The notes: generated by a model not told the origin, from the letters alone. Positions 38,084 to 47,130 are shown, counted from the stretch's first letter. The stretch: 64,000 nucleotides of DNA from Streptomyces typhae (GCF_009755605.1 NZ_WPNZ01000004.1:372001-436000), one strand, 5' to 3'. Numbers and translations: made by a program.

Positions 38084-38485
38084 GGGGCGGCGCCCCGCGG
38101 GTCGCGGGGCGCCGCAGGCGCGGGGTGCCGCAGGCGCGGGGTGCCGCAGGCGCGGGGTGCCGCAGGCGCGGGGTGCCGCAGGCGCGGGGTGCCGCAGGCG
38201 CGGGGTGCCGCAGGCGCGGGGTGCCGCAGGCGCGGGGTGCCGCAGGCGCGAGGTGCCGCAGGCACAGGGCACCCCGTCACGCACGGTGCCGCATCACGCG
38301 CGGCGTGCCGCGTCCCGCCGGGCAGCAGTCAGAGCGGGAAGCACGGTTGCGGACGGGTGGCGCAGTGGGGAGCGTCGTGGCGGTGGGAGGCGCCGGGGTC
38401 GGCAGGGCGCTCCCTTCGGGTCGCCTTGACGATAACTAGGCGCTCCTCATATCGTCCAAGTGACGAAAACGGGAGGGGTTCCACC
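38084..38485. other. Gene-free region with a 16-bp tandem array
   Basis: No gene is supported between the methyltransferase and the SPFH gene. Most of the first half is the tandem array at 38111-38270. The second half contains cgctcctcatatcgtccaag, a less GC-rich stretch about 50 bp before the SPFH start, where its promoter would lie. GGGAGGGG before ATG 38486 is the ribosome binding site. Confidence 0.6.
38111..38270. repeat. 16-bp tandem repeat, about ten copies
   Basis: The unit gccgcaggcgcggggt starts at 38111 and repeats every 16 bp. Eight copies are exact, the ninth has one change (cgaggt), and the tenth is diverged. The period is not a multiple of three. It lies directly after the methyltransferase stop. 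Each unit could form a small hairpin or a protein-binding array; slippage would change its length. Confidence 0.95.
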
Positions 38486-39516
38486 ATGGCCGACATCACC
38501 CGGCGCCCGGGACTGCGCCATCTGCGCTCCGCGCCCACCGCCCACATCCGCCACCACAGGAACGGCAGGCTCGCCCACGACGGGCCGGGGCTGAGCTTCT
38601 GGTTCCGGCCGCTGAGCGCGGCGCTCTCCGAAGTGCCCGTCGACGACCGGGAACTGGCGGTCGCCTTCCACGCGCGCACCGCCGACTTCCAGGACGTCAC
38701 GGTCCAGGCCGCGGTGACGTACCGGGTGAGCGACCCGGCCCGCGCGGCCGAACGCGTCGACTTCTCCGTCGACCCCGACACGGGGGCCTGGCGGGCGGCG
38801 CCCCTGGAGCAACTGTCCACCCTGCTCACCGAGTCCGCGCAGCAGCACGCCCTGGACGTGCTGGCCCGCACCCCGCTGGCCGCGGCCCTCGCGGACGGCG
38901 TGGCGGCGGTGCGCGAGCGGATCGTCGCGGGCCTCGCCGCCGAGCCCCGGCTCCCCGCCACCGGCATCGAGGTCGTCGCCGTGCGCGTCGTGGCGATCCG
39001 GCCCGAGCCCGAGGTGAGCGCGCCCTGCGCACCCCGGCGCGCGAGCGCATCCAGCAGGACGCGGACCGCGCGACGTACGAGCGCCGCGCCGTCGCGGTCG
39101 AGCGCGAGCGCGCCATCGCCGAGAACGAGCTGGCAAGCCGCATCGAACTGGCCCGCCAGGAGGAGCGGCTCGTGGAGCAGCGAGGCACCAACGCGCGGCG
39201 GGAGGCCGAGGAGAAGGCGGCGGCGGACGCCGTGCGCACCGACGCCGAGGCCGCCCGGACGGTGGCGCTCGCCCGCGCCGAGGCGGAGTCGGCGCGCGTG
39301 CTGGGCGAGGCACGCGCCGCCGCCCAGCGCTCCTGGCTCGACGCCCACACGAGCGCCGACCCCGCGACCCTGCACGCCCTCGCGGCCACCCGTCTCGCCG
39401 AGAACGTCCCGCGCATCGAGAGCCTCACGCTCAGCCCGGACGTCCTGACGGGGCTGCTCGCCCGCCTCGGGCACGGGGAGCGTACCGGCGCCGGGCCCGG
39501 GGGCGAGCCGTCGTGA
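38486..39516 (+). pseudogene. SPFH/Band 7 domain protein with a one-base frameshift
   Basis: The two frames together encode one SPFH (band 7) protein. The first frame (38486 to about 39016) gives the domain core (FWFRPLSAALSEVPVDDRELA, VTVQAAVTYRVSDPARAA, LARTPLAAALADGVAAVRERI, RVVAIRPEPEV). After gaggtgagcg at 39011-39020 the frame becomes Arg/Ser junk. The +1 frame continues the expected coiled coil (ERIQQDADRATYERRA, ENELASRIELARQEERL, ARAEAESARVLGEARAA) and ends at 39516. One missing G at about 39016 explains it. SPFH proteins scaffold membrane microdomains. The downstream gene overlaps the stop by 4 nt, so the gene may be intact in vivo and the break a sequence error. Confidence 0.75.
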
Positions 39517-40412
39517 CGCTCGCCCCGCGGGCCGTCCTCGTGCACCGCACCACCGAGTACGAGGAACTGCTCGCCCGGCACGGCACGCACGGGCAGGCCG
39601 CGTTCTTCCTCTCCACGCGCGGCCGGGACATCGACGAGGTGGCCGAGCGGCACCGGCGTGCGCGGCAGGCCCTCACCGACGTCGCGGCGGCCGTACCGCT
39701 GCGCTGGCGCGGCGCCCGGGTGGAACGCGCCGACCTGGACCGCTTCCTGTTCGGCCCCGAGGACGTGGTGGTCGTGGTGGGACAGGACGGGCTCGTGGCC
39801 AACGCGGCGAAGTATCTGACGGGGCAGCCGGTCGTCGGCATCGACGCCGAGCCGGGGCGCAACCCCGGCGTGCTGGTGCGGCACAGGGCCGCCGACGCGG
39901 CGAAGCTCCTGCCGCACGCGGCGGCGGGCGCGTCCGGCGCGACGGAACTCACCATGGTGGAGGCCGTCACGGACGACGGGCAGCGGCTGCGCGCCCTGAA
40001 CGAGATCTACGTCGGCGCCGCGGGGCACCAGACCGCCCGGTACCGCATCAGCTCCGGCGCCGCGCCCGGGGGCGCGGAGGCCCAGGCGTCCTCCGGTGTG
40101 ATCGTCGGCACCGGGGCGGGCGCCACCGGCTGGCTGGGGTCGCTGCGCCGGCAGTCCGGGGCCGGGCTGCGCGCGCCGGATCCGCACGAGGGGCGGCTGC
40201 TGTGGTTCGTCCGGGAGGCCTGGGCGTCCCCCACGACCGGGACCTCGCTCGTGCACGGGGAACTGACCCGGGATCAGCGCCTGTGGCTGACCGTGGAGTC
40301 GGACCGGCTCGTGGCCTTCGGCGACGGGATGGAGACGGACGCGCTGGGCCTCGGCTGGGGGCAGAGCGTGCGGGTGGGGGTGGCGGGGACCGCGCTGCGC
40401 CTGGTCGGCTGA
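39513..40412 (+). CDS. NAD-kinase-like protein coupled to SPFH gene
   Basis: This 299-residue protein resembles ATP-NAD kinase/diacylglycerol kinase-type folds. A GPEDVVVVVGQDGLVANAAKYL segment corresponds to the GGDGTxL motif, although it reads GQDG. Later LNEIYVGAAGHQTARYRIS and SSGVIVGTGAGATGWLGS match the NE and SxGxxTPTGSTAY motifs that bind NAD. It would phosphorylate NAD or a related cofactor; the altered motif makes activity uncertain. The GTG start overlaps the SPFH gene stop (GTGA), so the pair is translationally coupled. A cytoplasmic partner of the membrane scaffold is suggested by context only. Confidence 0.7.
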   Translation: MTLAPRAVLVHRTTEYEELLARHGTHGQAAFFLSTRGRDIDEVAERHRRARQALTDVAAAVPLRWRGARVERADLDRFLFGPEDVVVVVGQDGLVANAAKYLTGQPVVGIDAEPGRNPGVLVRHRAADAAKLLPHAAAGASGATELTMVEAVTDDGQRLRALNEIYVGAAGHQTARYRISSGAAPGGAEAQASSGVIVGTGAGATGWLGSLRRQSGAGLRAPDPHEGRLLWFVREAWASPTTGTSLVHGELTRDQRLWLTVESDRLVAFGDGMETDALGLGWGQSVRVGVAGTALRLVG

Positions 40413-40616
40413 GGGGGTTCTCGGGCCCGTGCCCGCCAGGTGTCCGGGTCGGGCGCCGAAGGCCCCGAACGCCGGTTGCGGGTACGAAGATCGCAGGTGG
40501 GGCCCGGTGTGGAGGATTCGTGCGGATAGGGCAGGATGGGCGGCCGTGTCACCCGGCGCGGGAGTGCGCGCGACGGCGGGCACGGCAGCGGACCGGCCTA
40601 CCACGGGAGCGTATTG

Positions 40617-41717
40617 ATGGACCGAGCCCTCACCCTGCACGACTGGACGATCGCCGGTGTCGCGGTGCTCTCCGGACTCGCCGCGGCCCTGTTGCTGCGT
40701 ACGACCCTGCGCTGGCTCGGTGAGCGCGCGAGCCGCACCCGTTGGGGCGGGGACGACGTCATCGTCGACGCGGCGCGGGCCATCGTGCCGTGCGCGGCGG
40801 TGGCGGCGGGCCTGGCCGCGGCGGCCGCCGCGCTGCCCCTGACCCCGCGCACCGGCCGCACCGTCAACCTCGTCCTGTCGGCGCTGCTCATCCTCGCGGC
40901 CACGGTCACCGCGGCCCGGATCGTCGCGGGGCTCGTCAAGTCCCTGGCCCAGTCCCGCTCCGGCGTGGCCGGGTCGGCGACCATCTTCGTCAACATCAGC
41001 CGCGTCATCGTGCTCGCGATCGGCTTCCTCGTCGTCCTCCAGACGCTCGGCGTCTCCATAGCGCCGCTGCTCACCGCGCTCGGGGTGGGCGGACTCGCCG
41101 TCGCACTGGCCCTTCAGGACACCCTCGCGAACCTCTTCGCGGGCGTGCACATCCTCGCCGCCAAGACCGTGCAGCCGGGCGACTACATCGAGCTGACCAG
41201 CGGCGAGGAGGGCTATGTCGTCGACATCAACTGGCGCAACACCGTGGTGCGCAACCTCTCCAACAACCTCGTCATCATCCCGAACGCCAAGCTCGCCGGC
41301 ACCAACATGACCAACTACAGCCGCCCCGAGCAGGAGCTGTCGATCATGGTGCAGGCGGGGGTCGGGTACGACGCCGACCTCGACCGCGTCGAGCAGGTCA
41401 CCGTCGAGGTCGTCGACGAGGTGATGACGGAGATCACCGGGGCCGTCCCCGAGCACGAGGCCGCGATCCGCTTCCACACCTTCGGCGACTCCCGGATCGG
41501 TTTCACGGTGATCCTGGGGGTGGGCGAGTTCAGCGACCAGTACCGGATCAAGCACGAGTTCATCAAGCGGCTGCACCGCCGCTACCGCGCCGAGGGCATC
41601 CCGGTCCCCGCGCCGACGCGCACGGTGACGGTCCGGCAGGGGGAGCTGCCCGTGGTGATCCCCCAGCAGCGGGACGCGTCCGCGCAGCCGGTGGCGCGCG
41701 GCGAGAAGGCGATCTGA
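40617..41717 (+). CDS. MscS-family mechanosensitive ion channel
   Basis: This 366-residue membrane protein belongs to the small-conductance mechanosensitive channel family, which opens under turgor stress to release solutes. Hydrophobic helices lie at residues 10-30, 55-80, 85-105 and 125-145. The pore helix and following segment read LLTALGVGGLAVALALQDTLANLFAGVHILA, the family signature. The beta domain VQPGDYIELTSGEEGYVVDINWRNT and the C-terminal domain TYRIKHEFIKRLHRRY-type follow. ATG 40617 has GGGAGC about 8 nt upstream. A terminator follows at once, so it is a single gene or the end of a short unit. Confidence 0.93.
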   Translation: MDRALTLHDWTIAGVAVLSGLAAALLLRTTLRWLGERASRTRWGGDDVIVDAARAIVPCAAVAAGLAAAAAALPLTPRTGRTVNLVLSALLILAATVTAARIVAGLVKSLAQSRSGVAGSATIFVNISRVIVLAIGFLVVLQTLGVSIAPLLTALGVGGLAVALALQDTLANLFAGVHILAAKTVQPGDYIELTSGEEGYVVDINWRNTVVRNLSNNLVIIPNAKLAGTNMTNYSRPEQELSIMVQAGVGYDADLDRVEQVTVEVVDEVMTEITGAVPEHEAAIRFHTFGDSRIGFTVILGVGEFSDQYRIKHEFIKRLHRRYRAEGIPVPAPTRTVTVRQGELPVVIPQQRDASAQPVARGEKAI

Positions 41718-41741
41718 AAACCCTTTCCATAAGGGCTTTTT
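41717..41741 (+). terminator. Terminator after the MscS gene
   Basis: The sequence aaaaccctttccataagggcttttt forms a short hairpin (ccctt with aaggg) flanked by A and T runs. It begins at the MscS stop codon and has a T-tail, a standard intrinsic terminator. With its A-run it may also work leftward. Confidence 0.75.
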
Positions 41742-41976
41742 GGAGGGTCGCGAACAGCCCGTAAGGGAGCAAATCCGGCCGCATATGCCGTGTGGGCATG
41801 TGGCAGGCATCGTGGGAGAGGCCACGGATCCGCCGCTCGGGGGGCGGCACCCGCCCCGTCCGACCTGACGTACGGTTTTTTCCGGCCTACGGTCGGAAAT
41901 AGTTGAAAACTGACACCTTGTGGTCACGGATCCGCATGAAGACGATCGGCCCCTGCCCGTCTTCGAGGAGGACCCC

Positions 41977-43380
41977 GTGACCGATCGCCTTTCGCTCTCT
42001 CCGGATGCCGCACGGCAACTCGCGACCGCCACCAAGACCGCACCCCAGATGCGCGGCACCACGCCCCGCTATCTGATGCGCGCCCTGCCCTGGGTCGACC
42101 TCAAGTCCGGTGTGTACCGCGTGAACCGCCGTCGTACGTTCGTCCTCGGCGACGACCGCATCACCACGCACACGGACAGCGGCTCGCCCCGCGTGGTCCC
42201 CGGCGACCTGCGCGAACTTCCCTATCTGCGCGACGCCGACGAGTCCTGTCTCACCGAACTCGCCGACGCCTTCACCGAGGTCTCCTTCGAGGCGGGGCAG
42301 GTGCTCGCGCAGGAGGGCGACCCCGCGGACCGGCTGTGGATCATCGTGCAGGGCCGCGCCGAGAAGCGCGTGACCGGACGCTACGGCGAGGAACAGCTCA
42401 TCGAGGTCATCGGCGACGGCCAGTTCTTCGACCTCGGCGCCTGGACCCGCGAGCAGAACTCGCCGTACCGCGTGCAGGCCCTGACGCCCGGTACCGCCCT
42501 GTGCGCCGAGCGCGGCGCCCTCGCCTCCCTCGCGGGGCGTGACGAGCGGGTGCAGAGCTCCCTCACCGCGTACGTCTCCGGCAACGGCGTACGGCCCGGC
42601 TCCGAGGTGCCCGTGGACCTCGCCGCCGGGCACATCGGCGAGCCCGACCTGCCCGCCACGTACGTCGACTACGAGGACGCGCCCCGCGAGTACCACATGA
42701 CGCTCGCGCAGACCGTCCTGCGCGTGCACACCCGCGTCCACGACGTCTACAGCGGCGACGTCGACCAGACCCGCCAGCAGGCGCTGCTCACCATCGAGGC
42801 ACTGCGCGAGCGGCAGGAGTCGGCGCTCCTCAACCACCCCGAGTTCGGCCTGTTCCACAGCGTCGCCCCCGGTCAGCGGGTGCAGACGCGCACCGGCTCA
42901 CCGACCCCCGACGACCTCGACGAACTCCTCGCGAAGGTGTGGAAGCAGCCGAGCTACTTCCTCGCGCACCCCAAGGCCATCGCCGCGTTCGGCCGCGAGT
43001 GCACCCGGCGCGGCGTGCCGCCGGTGACCGACAGCCGGTTCGGCAGCCCCCTGCTCACCTGGCGCGGGGTGCCGCTGCTCCCGTCCGACAAGGTGCCGTT
43101 CAGCAACGGCGCCGGCTCCAACGGGTCGGGGGCGGCCGTCGGCACCACCGAGATCCTCCTGATGCGGATGGGCGAGGCGGACCGCGGCGTCGTCGGCCTG
43201 CGCCCCGCCGAGGTCGCCGACGAGGCCGAACCGGGCCTGTCCATGCGGAACATGGGCACCGACAGGAAGGGCATCACCTCGTACCTGATGACGGCGTACT
43301 TCAACACGGCGGTGCTCGTCGAGGACGCCATCGCGGTGCTCCAGAACGTCGAGGTGAACAACTACCATGACTATTCCTGA
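41977..43380 (+). CDS. Family 2B encapsulin shell protein
   Basis: This 467-residue protein is the shell subunit of a family 2B encapsulin nanocompartment. HK97-fold segments (DLKSGVYRVNRRRTFVLGD, YEDAPREYHMTLAQTVLRVHTRVHDVYSGDVDQTRQQ split over N- and C-terminal parts; VWKQPSYFLAHPKAIAAFGREC) enclose a cyclic-nucleotide-binding-like domain at about residues 80-190 (FEAGQVLAQEGDPADRLWIIV, DGQFFDLGAW). GTG 41977 has GAGGAG 5 nt upstream. The cargo gene begins inside its last codons (14-nt overlap). Shells of this type are known to self-assemble and package enzymes through disordered tails. Confidence 0.94.
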   Translation: MTDRLSLSPDAARQLATATKTAPQMRGTTPRYLMRALPWVDLKSGVYRVNRRRTFVLGDDRITTHTDSGSPRVVPGDLRELPYLRDADESCLTELADAFTEVSFEAGQVLAQEGDPADRLWIIVQGRAEKRVTGRYGEEQLIEVIGDGQFFDLGAWTREQNSPYRVQALTPGTALCAERGALASLAGRDERVQSSLTAYVSGNGVRPGSEVPVDLAAGHIGEPDLPATYVDYEDAPREYHMTLAQTVLRVHTRVHDVYSGDVDQTRQQALLTIEALRERQESALLNHPEFGLFHSVAPGQRVQTRTGSPTPDDLDELLAKVWKQPSYFLAHPKAIAAFGRECTRRGVPPVTDSRFGSPLLTWRGVPLLPSDKVPFSNGAGSNGSGAAVGTTEILLMRMGEADRGVVGLRPAEVADEAEPGLSMRNMGTDRKGITSYLMTAYFNTAVLVEDAIAVLQNVEVNNYHDYS

Positions 43381-44878
43381 CCTCGGCGCGCTGCTGCGGT
43401 CCCCCGAGCAGCCACCCCCCGCACCGGTACCGGCGGAGACTGCCGCCCCGGCGGTACCGGCCGCCCCCGCGACCGTCGCGGTAACGGAAGTCCCCGCGGT
43501 CCCCGGTGTACCGGCCGCGGAGTCCGTGCCCACTGCCCCTGCGGTGCTCGGTGTCCCTGCGACGCCCACTGCCCCTGCGGTGCCCGCGACGCCGACGACC
43601 GGTGACGCCGCCGGGCTGCCCGCGGCGACCCCGTCGGGCGGCTTCTCCCCGGAGGCCGCCCGCAAGGACGTCCCGATCCTGCACCGCACCGTCAACGGCC
43701 ACCCGCTCGTCTGGCTCGACAACGGCGCGACCACGCAGAAGCCGCGCCAGGTCATCGAGGCCGTGAGCGCGTACTACAGCGCGGCCAACTCCAACATCCA
43801 CCGCGGCGCGCACACGATGGCGCGCGAGGCGACGGAGCTGTACGAGGCGGGGCGCGCCGCGGTCGCGCAGCTCCTGGGCGCGCCGTCACCGGACACGATC
43901 ATGTTCGTGCGGGGCACCACGGAGGCCATCAACCTCGTGGCGCAGAGCTGGGGCCGCAGGCACCTCGGCCCCGGCGACGAGATCCTCGTACCCGTCCTGG
44001 AGCACCACTCGAACATCGTCCCCTGGCAGTTGCTGGCGGACGAGACCCGCGCCCGGGTGGTCCCGGTGCCGCTCACCCCGGACGGCGCGATCGACCAGGA
44101 CGCCTACGCGGACCTGCTCTCGGCCCGCACCCAGCTGGTCGTGGTCAGCCAGGCGTCGAACGTGCTCGGCACGGTGCCCCCGGTGCGCGAGATGGCCGCC
44201 CTGGCGCACCGCTACGACGCGAAGGTCCTGGTCGACGGGGCGCAGGCGGTGGCCCACATGCCCGTGGACGTACAGGACCTCGGCGCGGACTTCTACGCCT
44301 TCTCCGGGCACAAGCTGTTCGCGCCGACCGGCATCGGGGCGCTGTTCGCGACGCCGGAGGCCATGGCGGCGATGCGGCCGTGGCAGGGCGGCGGCAACAT
44401 GATCGACTCGGTGAGCTTCGAGCGGACGACGTTCGCGCCGATGCCGCACATGATGGAGGCGGGGACCGGTCACATCTCGGGCGTCGTCGGCCTGCTCGCG
44501 GCCATCGACTGGCTGCGCGGCTTCGACAAGGAGGCCGTGGCGGCGTACGAGCGGGCGCTGATGTCGTACGCGCAGACGGCCCTCGCGACCGTGCCGGGGG
44601 TCGAGGTCATCGGGTCGGCCGCCGAGCGGATCGCGGTCCTCACGTTCACGATGGCCGGCCACGATCCGGCGTCGGTGGCGAACTGGCTGGACAAGGACGG
44701 GATCGCGGTGCGCGCGGGCCACCACTGCGCGCAGCCCGCGCTCGCCCACTACGGCCTGGAGTCCGCGGCCCGCGCCTCGCTCGCCCTGTACAACACCTCG
44801 GGCGAGGTCGATCAGTTGGTGGCGTCCCTGCGCCGTCTCGAACAGGCCGGTCCCGGCGCCGGGGCCGCCGAGGGGTAG
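43367..44878 (+). CDS. Encapsulin-cargo cysteine desulfurase (SufS-like)
   Basis: This 503-residue PLP-dependent cysteine desulfurase releases sulfur from cysteine as an enzyme-bound persulfide, giving alanine. The first 95 residues are a disordered Pro/Ala/Val/Thr-rich segment with a leading MTIPDLGALL and SPEQP. This is the cargo-loading tail known for family 2 encapsulins. The catalytic domain follows: PLVWLDNGATTQKPRQV, SNIHRGAHTMA, Lys316 in FSGHKLFAP, and the persulfide Cys454 in RAGHHCAQPALAHYG. It overlaps the shell gene by 14 nt and is thus translated with it. The compartment probably stores or handles sulfur. Confidence 0.94.
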   Translation: MTIPDLGALLRSPEQPPPAPVPAETAAPAVPAAPATVAVTEVPAVPGVPAAESVPTAPAVLGVPATPTAPAVPATPTTGDAAGLPAATPSGGFSPEAARKDVPILHRTVNGHPLVWLDNGATTQKPRQVIEAVSAYYSAANSNIHRGAHTMAREATELYEAGRAAVAQLLGAPSPDTIMFVRGTTEAINLVAQSWGRRHLGPGDEILVPVLEHHSNIVPWQLLADETRARVVPVPLTPDGAIDQDAYADLLSARTQLVVVSQASNVLGTVPPVREMAALAHRYDAKVLVDGAQAVAHMPVDVQDLGADFYAFSGHKLFAPTGIGALFATPEAMAAMRPWQGGGNMIDSVSFERTTFAPMPHMMEAGTGHISGVVGLLAAIDWLRGFDKEAVAAYERALMSYAQTALATVPGVEVIGSAAERIAVLTFTMAGHDPASVANWLDKDGIAVRAGHHCAQPALAHYGLESAARASLALYNTSGEVDQLVASLRRLEQAGPGAGAAEG

Positions 44879-44905
44879 GCGGCCCCGGTGCGGGGCCCGG
44901 AGCCG

Positions 44906-45730
44906 TCAGCGTGTGGGACGGCGGCTCCGGGTCCTGAGGTGGAACACGATCAGACCGATGACGGCGAAGGACGCGGCCCAGAGCAGACCGAACCCGAGAT
45001 AGCGCCACATGACGGTGTCGCCGAGGGAGCCGCCGACGGAGAACTGCATCGGGCCGAAGGACGGGAAGTACTGGAGCGCCGGCTTGTTGGCGGCCGGGTT
45101 GCCGAGCGGGTTCTGCAGGAACGTGTCCGTGAGCCCGCCCATGATGATCAGGAAGAAGCCCTCCAGGTCGTTCTTGACGAGGACGCCGAGCAGCAGCCCG
45201 AGCGAGCCGTAGGTGAGCGTCATCGTGACGAACCCGGCGAGGATCGTCGCCCAGCCGGTGAGCCCCGGGCGCCAGTAGATCAGCAGGGCGAGGGCGGTGT
45301 AGAGCGCGATCGTGCCCGCGACGATGCCGATGGCGAGCATCTTGGCGCCGATGAGGGTGGACTGGCGGAACCCGGCGAAGGCCAGCCGCTTGTCGAAGTT
45401 CAGGGCCTTGCGGACCGCGTCGAAGACGACGAAGCCGGAGATCATCGTCAGGGAGTTCATGCCGGCGGTGATCAGCGTGACGTGCTTGCCGTCGACGCTC
45501 AGCAGCTCGCCGGTCGAGTAGAGCTTGAACTCCAGGTCCTTGTCGCCCGCGATGGAGGTCATCAGGAGATACCAGAGTGGTACGAACAGGACCAGGAGCA
45601 GGGCCGCCAGCCGGTTGCGGCTCTGCTCCCGCACGGAGAACCTGAGCGCGGTCGGGAACTGGCCGTACAGCGGGGTGCCGGGGGCGCCCGGCGTGCCCGG
45701 GGCGCCCCTGAGGGCTTCAGACGCCGGCAT
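44906..45730 (-). CDS. ABC-2-type transporter permease
   Basis: This 274-residue membrane protein is the channel part of an exporter, with about six hydrophobic segments (RLAALLLVLFVPLWYLL, GMNSLTMISGFVVFDAV, GIVAGTIALYTALALLIY, LAGFVTMTLTYGSLGLLLGVL, MWRYLGFGLLWAASFAVIGLIVF). The extracellular loop LQNPLGNPAANKPALQYFPSFGP is typical of ABC-2 permeases. The start overlaps the ATPase gene end by 14 nt. It is the last gene of a leftward TetR-ATPase-permease operon. Exported compound unknown; drug efflux is plausible. Confidence 0.88.
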   Translation of the reverse strand: MPASEALRGAPGTPGAPGTPLYGQFPTALRFSVREQSRNRLAALLLVLFVPLWYLLMTSIAGDKDLEFKLYSTGELLSVDGKHVTLITAGMNSLTMISGFVVFDAVRKALNFDKRLAFAGFRQSTLIGAKMLAIGIVAGTIALYTALALLIYWRPGLTGWATILAGFVTMTLTYGSLGLLLGVLVKNDLEGFFLIIMGGLTDTFLQNPLGNPAANKPALQYFPSFGPMQFSVGGSLGDTVMWRYLGFGLLWAASFAVIGLIVFHLRTRSRRPTR

Positions 45731-46367
45731 TGCTGTGCTCCTTCACTGCCGTCGCACGCGGCGTGAGACGGCCCTCGACGAGGTCGGCGAGCACGTCGAA
45801 CCGCTCCTGCTCGAAGACCAGGTGGGTGATGACGACGACGGCCTTGTCCCGCTCGTGGAGCTGGTCGACCAGGTCCCAGAAGCGCAGATATGTCTCCCAG
45901 TCGAAGCCCTGGTAGGGCTCGTCGAGCAGCAGGACGTCCGGGTCGTGCAGCAGCGCGAGGGTCAGGTTGAGCTTCTGCCGGGTGCCGCCGGACAGCTCGC
46001 CCGCCGCGGTCCCGCGGTACTTCTCGTAGCCGAGCAGAGAGACCAGTTCACCGGCCCGGTCCAGGCTGTCGAGCTTGTGGGCGGCGGCGAAGTACTGAAG
46101 GTGCTGGTCCACGGTGAGGTTGAGGTTGAGGACCGGGTCCTGCGGGCAGTAGCCGAGCTCGCCCCCGAGGCGGACCTCGCCGCTGTCCACGGACAGGGTG
46201 CCGGCGATCGCTTTCAGAAGGGTGGACTTGCCCGAGCCGTTCTCACCGACCACGGCGACCAGCTGCCCCGGTTCGACGGTGAGATCCGCGCCCCGCAGGA
46301 CCTGGTGTTTGCCGTATGCCTTGTGGATGTCCCTGGCCGCGAGTGCGGGCTGTGGCCTTGTGGTCAT
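45717..46367 (-). CDS. ABC transporter ATP-binding protein
   Basis: This 216-residue ATPase drives the neighbouring permease. The Walker A motif is VGENGSGKSTLL near residue 40, the Q-loop GYCPQDPVL, the signature AGELSGGTRQKLNL, and Walker B VLLLDEPYQGFDWET with the H-loop VVVITHL. It is short for the family but complete. The start overlaps the TetR gene by 4 nt (ATGA) and its end overlaps the permease by 14 nt, so all three are coupled. The export role follows from the permease type. Confidence 0.93.
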   Translation of the reverse strand: MTTRPQPALAARDIHKAYGKHQVLRGADLTVEPGQLVAVVGENGSGKSTLLKAIAGTLSVDSGEVRLGGELGYCPQDPVLNLNLTVDQHLQYFAAAHKLDSLDRAGELVSLLGYEKYRGTAAGELSGGTRQKLNLTLALLHDPDVLLLDEPYQGFDWETYLRFWDLVDQLHERDKAVVVITHLVFEQERFDVLADLVEGRLTPRATAVKEHSNAGV

Positions 46368-47104
46368 GGCTGACCTCCTACTGCTTCCGGTGCCTGTGCT
46401 GGTTCCGGTGCTGGGTGCGGTGCCTGTTCCGGCGCTGGTTGCGGTGCTGGTCCCGAAGCTGCGTCCGGTGATATCCCGGGTGCCGGGGGGTCCGCGTTGA
46501 GGCCGCCCGCGTAGATGCTCAGGAGCTCGGGACCGAGGCGGGCGAGACCGGCCGCGGACAGCGGGTCGACGCCGAGGACCGCGGTCAGCTGATCGCGGAG
46601 CAGGAACACCGAGAGGTCGTTGACCAGCAGCAGCGCGGCGCGCACCTGCGGGTCGTTGCCGCGCGACGCCGCGCCCGCCTCGGCGAGGGCGTCGAGGGTC
46701 TCCCGGCTCACCGCGTACAGCCGGCGGAACAGGCCGCGGCCCGCGTCCGTGTCGGAGAGCAGCAGCCTGCGCAGATAACCGGGCAGCGGCGAGCCGACGG
46801 GCAGGTGCTCCAGGAAGATCTCGCCCAGAGTGCCGGTCGCGGCCCCCGCGTCCTCGAACGAGACCGTGCCGTCGCCGGTCAGCTCGCTCAGCAGGCCTTC
46901 GAAGACGGCGAGGACGTACTGGTCGACCTCTTGGCGCAGATTGTCCTTGGAGCGGAAGTGGTGCACGACCAGACCGGGCGAGACCCCCGCCGCGGTCGCG
47001 ATCTGCCGGATGGTGACGGCTTCGGGGCCCTGCGCCGCGAACAGCCGCAGAGCCTCGTCTCTGATGACCGCCCGCGTGGTGCGGTCATCGGGCATTGAAC
47101 GCAT
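46364..47104 (-). CDS. TetR-family repressor
   Basis: This 246-residue regulator has an N-terminal TetR HTH (TRAVIRDEALRLFAAQG, TIRQIATAAGVSPGLVVHHF) in residues 8-55 and a ligand-binding helical domain. The C-terminal 45 residues are Pro/Ala/Gln repeats (PAPEQAPHPAPEPAQAPEA). It is the first gene of the exporter operon and probably represses itself. A 16-bp palindrome 11-26 bp upstream of the chosen start is the likely operator. The TTG at 47122 would place the start inside that palindrome, so ATG 47104 (or 47095) is preferred. No clear ribosome binding site is seen. Confidence 0.88.
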   Translation of the reverse strand: MRSMPDDRTTRAVIRDEALRLFAAQGPEAVTIRQIATAAGVSPGLVVHHFRSKDNLRQEVDQYVLAVFEGLLSELTGDGTVSFEDAGAATGTLGEIFLEHLPVGSPLPGYLRRLLLSDTDAGRGLFRRLYAVSRETLDALAEAGAASRGNDPQVRAALLLVNDLSVFLLRDQLTAVLGVDPLSAAGLARLGPELLSIYAGGLNADPPAPGISPDAASGPAPQPAPEQAPHPAPEPAQAPEAVGGQP

Positions 47105-47114
47105 GTACAGCAGA

Positions 47115-47130
47115 CTAAACAAGCGTTTAG
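47115..47130. promoter_or_regulatory. TetR operator palindrome
   Basis: ctaaac-aagc-gtttag is a perfect 6+6 palindrome with a 4-bp centre, 11 bp upstream of the TetR start. Size and position match operators of TetR-type repressors and suggest autoregulation of the exporter operon. Confidence 0.75.

Noticed and set aside
38111..38270. CRISPR array
   Set aside because: The 16-bp units are directly adjacent without spacers, and no cas gene is near. No CRISPR array was seen in the window.
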